Origin: Bacteroidota bacterium
GTDB taxonomy: Bacteria; Bacteroidota; Bacteroidia; Bacteroidales; Paludibacteraceae
Direction: 5' to 3'
Length of the DNA: 64,000 nucleotides
Assembly (NCBI GenBank): GCA_017860295.1
Contig: JAFNAS010000012.1
Location: forward strand, 186,001-250,000
Both the position numbers and the translations under genes were made by a program. Of this stretch, positions 59,769 through 64,000 are shown one piece after another. Below the pieces are notes generated by a model. That model worked only from the letters and a program-made list of their open reading frames with translations. It made no database searches and was not told where the DNA came from. Within the stretch, counting starts at the first letter, position 1. Each line of letters opens with the position of its first letter.

Positions 59769-61055
59769 TTAATAGGCTTTTTCGAGCGCCTGAGCAATAT
59801 CATCAATAATGTCGTTTGCGTTTTCGATGCCCACCGAGAAGCGGATCAGGTCGGGAGCTACCCCTGCGGCGATCAGCTGTTCGTCGCTGAGCTGGCGGTG
59901 GGTATGGCTGGCCGGGTGAAGCACCGAGGTGCGGGCGTCGGCTACGTGTGTGACAATTGCTGCCAGTTGCAGGTTATCCATAAAACGAATGGAGTTTTCG
60001 CGACCGCCTTTCAGTCCGAAGGTAAGTACGCCACACGAACCGTTGGGCAGGTATTTTTGTCCCAGTTCGTAATATGTATCGCCCTTTAGACCGCAATAGT
60101 GAACCCAGGCTACGCGTTCGTCCTTGCTCAGGTATTCGGCCACTTTCTGCGCATTTTCGCAGTGACGCGGCATCCGCAGGTGCAACGACTCCAGTCCGAG
60201 GTTGATAAGAAATGCGTTGTTTGGTGCCTGAATAGAGCCTAAGTCACGCATCAGTTGCACGGTAGCTTTGGTGATGTAGGCCATTTTGCCGAAACTTTGC
60301 GTATAGATCAATCCGTGATACGAATCGTCGGGAGCAGTCAGTCCGGAGAATTTGTCGGCATAAGCATCCCAGTCGAAATTGCCACTATCGACCAGTGCAC
60401 CGCCTACCGTGCTGGCGTGTCCGTCCATATATTTGGTAGTGGAGTGGGTGACGATATCGGCGCCCCATTCGAACGGACGGCAATTGATCGGGGTAGCAAA
60501 GGTATTGTCCACAATCAACGGTACGCCTTGGCTATGGGCTATCTTTGCCACCTTTTCTATATCCAGCACGGCCAGTCCTGGATTGGCAATGGTTTCGGCA
60601 AAAAATGCTTTGGTATTGGGTCGGAATGCGGTCTTGATCTCCTCTTCGGAAGCATCCTGATCGACAAAGGTTACTGCGATGCCCAACTTCTTCATGGTGA
60701 CGGCAAACAGGTTGAAGGTTCCTCCGTAGATGGCGGTGGTGCTTACAAAATGGTCACCGGCTGAGCAGATGTTGAAGATGGCATAAAAGTTGGCCGCTTG
60801 TCCCGATGCAGTGAGCATGGCTCCCACGCCACCCTCGAGTGCTGCAATTTTAGCTGCTACCGCGTCGTTGGTGGGATTTTGCAGGCGGGTATAGAAATAG
60901 CCGCTCTCTTCCAGATCGAACAATTTTCCCATCTGTTCGCTGGTGTCGTATTTGAAAGTGGTACTTTGGTAGATAGGCAGTACACGCGGTTCGCCTTTTT
61001 TCGGTTGCCATCCGCCCTGTATGCAAATAGTTTCCAGACTTTGTTTTGTTTTCAT
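59769..61055 (-). CDS. metY: O-acetylhomoserine sulfhydrylase (aminocarboxypropyltransferase)
   Basis: QSTTFKYDTSEQMGKLFDLEESGYFYTRLQNPTNDAVAAKIAALEGG, DNTFATPINCRPFEWGADIVTHSTTKYMDGH. Confidence 0.95.
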   Translation of the reverse strand: MKTKQSLETICIQGGWQPKKGEPRVLPIYQSTTFKYDTSEQMGKLFDLEESGYFYTRLQNPTNDAVAAKIAALEGGVGAMLTASGQAANFYAIFNICSAGDHFVSTTAIYGGTFNLFAVTMKKLGIAVTFVDQDASEEEIKTAFRPNTKAFFAETIANPGLAVLDIEKVAKIAHSQGVPLIVDNTFATPINCRPFEWGADIVTHSTTKYMDGHASTVGGALVDSGNFDWDAYADKFSGLTAPDDSYHGLIYTQSFGKMAYITKATVQLMRDLGSIQAPNNAFLINLGLESLHLRMPRHCENAQKVAEYLSKDERVAWVHYCGLKGDTYYELGQKYLPNGSCGVLTFGLKGGRENSIRFMDNLQLAAIVTHVADARTSVLHPASHTHRQLSDEQLIAAGVAPDLIRFSVGIENANDIIDDIAQALEKAY

Positions 61056-61101
61056 GATTTTATTGATGTTTCAATAATGTTGTTGTTTATTTCTGTTCAG
61101 C

Positions 61102-61599
61102 TTAATTTTCGTATGCCCGTCGGGTGAGCGAATGCGAGCGGGTATGAAAGATGAACATCGGTAGTGTGGCTCCGATGGCCAGCAAGAAGATAACGGTAAA
61201 TGTAACGATTCCGTTTGAGAAAAACATCTCCATATACTTGACCTTCAAGTCGGGCTGATTCATGTTTTGCAGAAACATGATTTGCGAAAAGATGGTGTTG
61301 TAGGCATACTTTCCCGGAATCATAGGCAACAGAGCCGGAATAAAAATCACGGTGGTAGGGCAATAGATCGGTTTGCCCAGCCAGAGACTGCCGAAACCGA
61401 TAATCAGTCCGCTGACAAGCGATGCCGATGCAATATCGATATTCATATAGGTCATCAGGCAAAAGCGGCAGGCGTGACCGATAGCGCCCAATAAAGCAAT
61501 GAACTTAAAAGCCCGTTTGGGTGGATTGGAAATGGCGCCGAATCCGATGGCAGCGATGGCACCGAATAATCCGTCGGAGAGTATATCGAATAATATCAT
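61102..61599 (-). CDS. Threonine/serine exporter family protein (ThrE C-terminal half)
   Basis: 165 aa, hydrophobic; LVSGLIIGFGSLWLGKPIYCPTTVIFIPALLPMIPGKYAY. Confidence 0.9.
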   Translation of the reverse strand: MILFDILSDGLFGAIAAIGFGAISNPPKRAFKFIALLGAIGHACRFCLMTYMNIDIASASLVSGLIIGFGSLWLGKPIYCPTTVIFIPALLPMIPGKYAYNTIFSQIMFLQNMNQPDLKVKYMEMFFSNGIVTFTVIFLLAIGATLPMFIFHTRSHSLTRRAYEN

Positions 61600-62381
61600 A
61601 CTAAACTATTTGTAAAAAGAAACAAGGTGAACGAAAGCCCAATAGCGATACAGATAATGAGCAGAAGGGCATTGGTAAGTCGGCTGATACCGGTGAGGGT
61701 ATGTCCTTCGATGATGTCTATCACGCCGTTAATAAGCGGAACGCCCGGAATCAGATAAAGTACGCTGGTGGCCAGTGCTATTTCGGATGTGGTATCGAAA
61801 AGCAGGGCGGTGGACGAAATCATGGAGGCGATGAAGGACGAAACGATAAAGATAATGTAGTGGTTGACCTTTCGTTCCTGCAGCAATATGCGGGCATAGA
61901 ATCCGACGAAAGTGGCGATGCACACAATCAGCATCGACAGAGCATCGCCGCCGAACAGGCGGCAGAATGATGCGTTGGCCAGTCCTACCAATAAGATTAC
62001 CAACCATCGGTTCATTCGCGGAGCCGAAATGATTTTGTTGTATTTTTCTTTTATCTCTTCAAAAGTAAGCCGGCGATCGACCGCTTCCCAACTCAATCCG
62101 CTCAGTTCGGAGTTGTGTTCGAAACTGATGGGCAGTGCCGGAATCTCGACTACTTCGCTAAATATCTGTTGGGTCTCGTTCTTTTGTATGGTAAGAATAA
62201 TGCTTTTTTGGAACACGCTGATATTTACATCGAAATTCAATGCGTCGCCCAACCGTTTGGTATTGCGTATTACCCGGGAGGTATGTATGCCGCAGCCCAT
62301 TTGATGCGCGGCATATTCAGCCACAAATTTTACCTGATCCATTAAAACTAATCTATTATCGCAGTGTCTCTGAACTCGCAT
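61596..62381 (-). CDS. Threonine/serine exporter family protein (ThrE N-terminal half)
   Basis: 261 aa; HQMGCGIHTSRVIRNTKRLGDALNF, LYLIPGVPLINGVIDIIEGHTLTGISRLTNA; 4-bp overlap with the next gene. Confidence 0.92.
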   Translation of the reverse strand: MRVQRHCDNRLVLMDQVKFVAEYAAHQMGCGIHTSRVIRNTKRLGDALNFDVNISVFQKSIILTIQKNETQQIFSEVVEIPALPISFEHNSELSGLSWEAVDRRLTFEEIKEKYNKIISAPRMNRWLVILLVGLANASFCRLFGGDALSMLIVCIATFVGFYARILLQERKVNHYIIFIVSSFIASMISSTALLFDTTSEIALATSVLYLIPGVPLINGVIDIIEGHTLTGISRLTNALLLIICIAIGLSFTLFLFTNSLV

Positions 62382-62824
62382 CAGCAGGCATCACGGGTTT
62401 TAAACTACACTTTACTATATTGCTCACACAATGTCTTTGCTCTTTTTTGCGACGGCGTTCCTCCTTTGGGTAAAGATAGGATAACTCCGGGGGCGACAGT
62501 TTGGCTCGAAATGTTGTAAAAAAGCTATTGCAGCACGACTGTCGGGAATGGGTATCGGATTATTTTTTAATTACTTGCGGAGACTATGATATGACGTCCG
62601 ATACAGTTGCAAAAGTAACAACTATTTTCGGAATAAAAAAGCTGATCGAGTCATTTTCAGGGGAGTAAAGCGATTTTTCTTGTCGTTTTTACCGATTGTC
62701 GACCGACCGGCATTCCTTTCTATACCATATTTGTGGTATACAAAATACTCTATGTGTGGGATTGTTTTGGGGTATGGCGAGGGTGTATTTTTGTATTGTA
62801 TAATAATACTCAATAATACCGAAT

Positions 62825-63298
62825 ATGAAACTCGATGCAATATGCCCCATCAATAATAAAAAAGTAGACGAAAACGTTGCTCGTGTCAATGCGGCTGTAA
62901 CCGTACTGCTTTTAATTCTGTTTTTCGTCAGTGCTTATCCTCCGATTGTGCTGTTTCTTTTAGCCGACTTTCTGTTGCGCGGTTTCGACCTGGCTGCTTA
63001 CAGTCCCATTGCCATTGCATCACGAAAATTGGTGACTCGTCTGTCGCTTCGACCCAAAGTAATCAATGCCGGACCTAAATTCTTTGCGGCTAAAGTAGGC
63101 GCTTTGTTTAGTTTGTCGGTACTGGTTTTTGCTTTGTTGGGTCAAACCCAACTGGCCTTTGCTTTTAGCGTAATTTTTGGAATATGCGCTTTTTTAGAAG
63201 CGGCTTTTGGCTTTTGTCTGGCTTGCAAAATATATCCGTATACATATAAGCTGACTCATTTGTTCACATATAGAACCAGATTCCGGGTAAAAAGTTAA
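62825..63298 (+). CDS. DUF4395-type membrane protein
   Basis: MKLDAICPINNKKVDENVARVNAAVTVLLLILFF, FLLRGFDLAAYSPIA, NAGPKFFAAKVGALFS. Confidence 0.82.
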   Translation: MKLDAICPINNKKVDENVARVNAAVTVLLLILFFVSAYPPIVLFLLADFLLRGFDLAAYSPIAIASRKLVTRLSLRPKVINAGPKFFAAKVGALFSLSVLVFALLGQTQLAFAFSVIFGICAFLEAAFGFCLACKIYPYTYKLTHLFTYRTRFRVKS

Positions 63299-63321
63299 GG
63301 GTAAAAGCTTACTTTTGCATT

Positions 63322-63468
63322 ATGACAACAACCAGAAGGCATTATAGCCGTGAGTTCAAGGAGAACGTGGTTAAATTGAGTTACGAGCACAGTAACATAT
63401 CCGATTTAGCCAGAGAGTTATGAATTTGTGCGAACTCACTGTTCCGATGGCGAGAAGAGTGGACATAG
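63322..63468 (+). pseudogene. IS3-family transposase OrfA remnant with in-frame stop
   Basis: MTTTRRHYSREFKENVVKLSYEHSNISDLAREL*ICANSLFRWREEWT*: HTH of OrfA; TGA at 63421 in place of an expected Gly codon. Confidence 0.8.
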
Positions 63469-63670
63469 TAACTAAAAGAATTTCTTTGTTCTGTTGTATA
63501 GTACAGGTATCCTTGCTAGTTTTCCAGTTGGCTGGATGAGCAACCATTCTGCCATCGGCACCCATAGAGGTTGTCTGGTCCTTGCGGTTGGGCTTTTGTG
63601 CTTGTACATTTTCACCAATGGCAAGCGACACAAGCAATGTACAAAGTACTATGATTCGAATATTTTTCAT
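63371..63670 (-). pseudogene. Truncated secreted protein ORF running into the IS remnant
   Basis: Signal peptide MKNIRIIVLCTLLVSLAIGENVQAQ then short mature part continuing antisense through the transposase remnant. Confidence 0.4.
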
Positions 63671-63696
63671 ACGTCGCTGATCTTCGATTGTGCATG

Positions 63697-64000
63697 TTAA
63701 TAGTATTTGTCGATTCCACCAAATCCTAAAATGAGTTTGTTGTCCTGTGTTTTTTGAATAAAGTTAGCCAGTCGTTTGGTGAATTCTTCGGGTCGTTTTC
63801 TTGCACTATCAATGTACGCAATTCGTATTCGTTTGTATGGTTCTGAAAATTTCAGATAGTTATTCCAGGCTGTTTCGTCTTTCTTTATTTCATCTAAAAT
63901 GTCCAATGGAAAAACATACTCTGTTGAAATAATTTCTTGAACTGTTTGAACAAATGAATGATGAATCAGATTATTTTCGGCTAACCATTTCAGTCGTTCT
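63697..64000 (-). CDS. YdeI/OmpD-associated-like protein, partial (runs off window)
   Basis: Frame open from the window edge: ERLKWLAENNLIHHSFVQTVQEIISTEYVFPLDILDEIKKDETAWNNYLKFSEPYKRIRIAYIDSARKRPEEFTKRLANFIQ. Confidence 0.75.
   Translation of the reverse strand, partial: ERLKWLAENNLIHHSFVQTVQEIISTEYVFPLDILDEIKKDETAWNNYLKFSEPYKRIRIAYIDSARKRPEEFTKRLANFIQKTQDNKLILGFGGIDKYY

Noticed and set aside
1-64000. CRISPR arrays, rRNA operons, intact prophage
   Set aside because: No regularly spaced direct repeats, no rRNA-like sequence, no phage structural or integrase genes in the ORF list.

Overview
A 64-kb chromosomal segment of a Bacteroidales-type bacterium. The lineage is inferred from SusC/SusD, TANNTTTG-type promoters and gene content. 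Main contents: (1) a minus-strand glucuronoxylan/uronate PUL (SDR, uxuA, GH115, susC, susD). (2) A sigma-54 signalling module: a coiled-coil lipoprotein preceded by a well-spaced -24/-12 motif, a sigma-54 activator response regulator, and a convergent hybrid histidine kinase. (3) A strip of small plus-strand accessory genes (about 17.8-27.5 kb: ECF sigma, tautomerases, LOG, GNATs, TrmO, cupin, AraC, LysE) with several decayed genes. (4) GH28, a TonB receptor and a LytTR two-component system. (5) Orphan AT-rich genes and an EFR1-type ferredoxin flanked by two copies of a palindromic intergenic repeat. (6) A GH43/CE15 esterase cluster. (7) Core/housekeeping genes (plsC, M61 peptidase, aroC, SlyD-like, tnaA, ndh-like, rnhB, DPP IV, serC, serA, ridA, metY, ThrE pair) with tRNA-Met(CAT) and tRNA-Leu(CAA). 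(8) An IS3-type transposase remnant near the right edge. I saw no CRISPR array, rRNA or intact prophage. The best candidates for something undescribed are the sigma-54/coiled-coil lipoprotein module with its repeat-rich upstream region (10.6-11.4 kb), the repeat flanking the ferredoxin gene, and the stand-alone secreted protein next to GH43/CE15. All functional calls come from reading the sequence; no database search was run.
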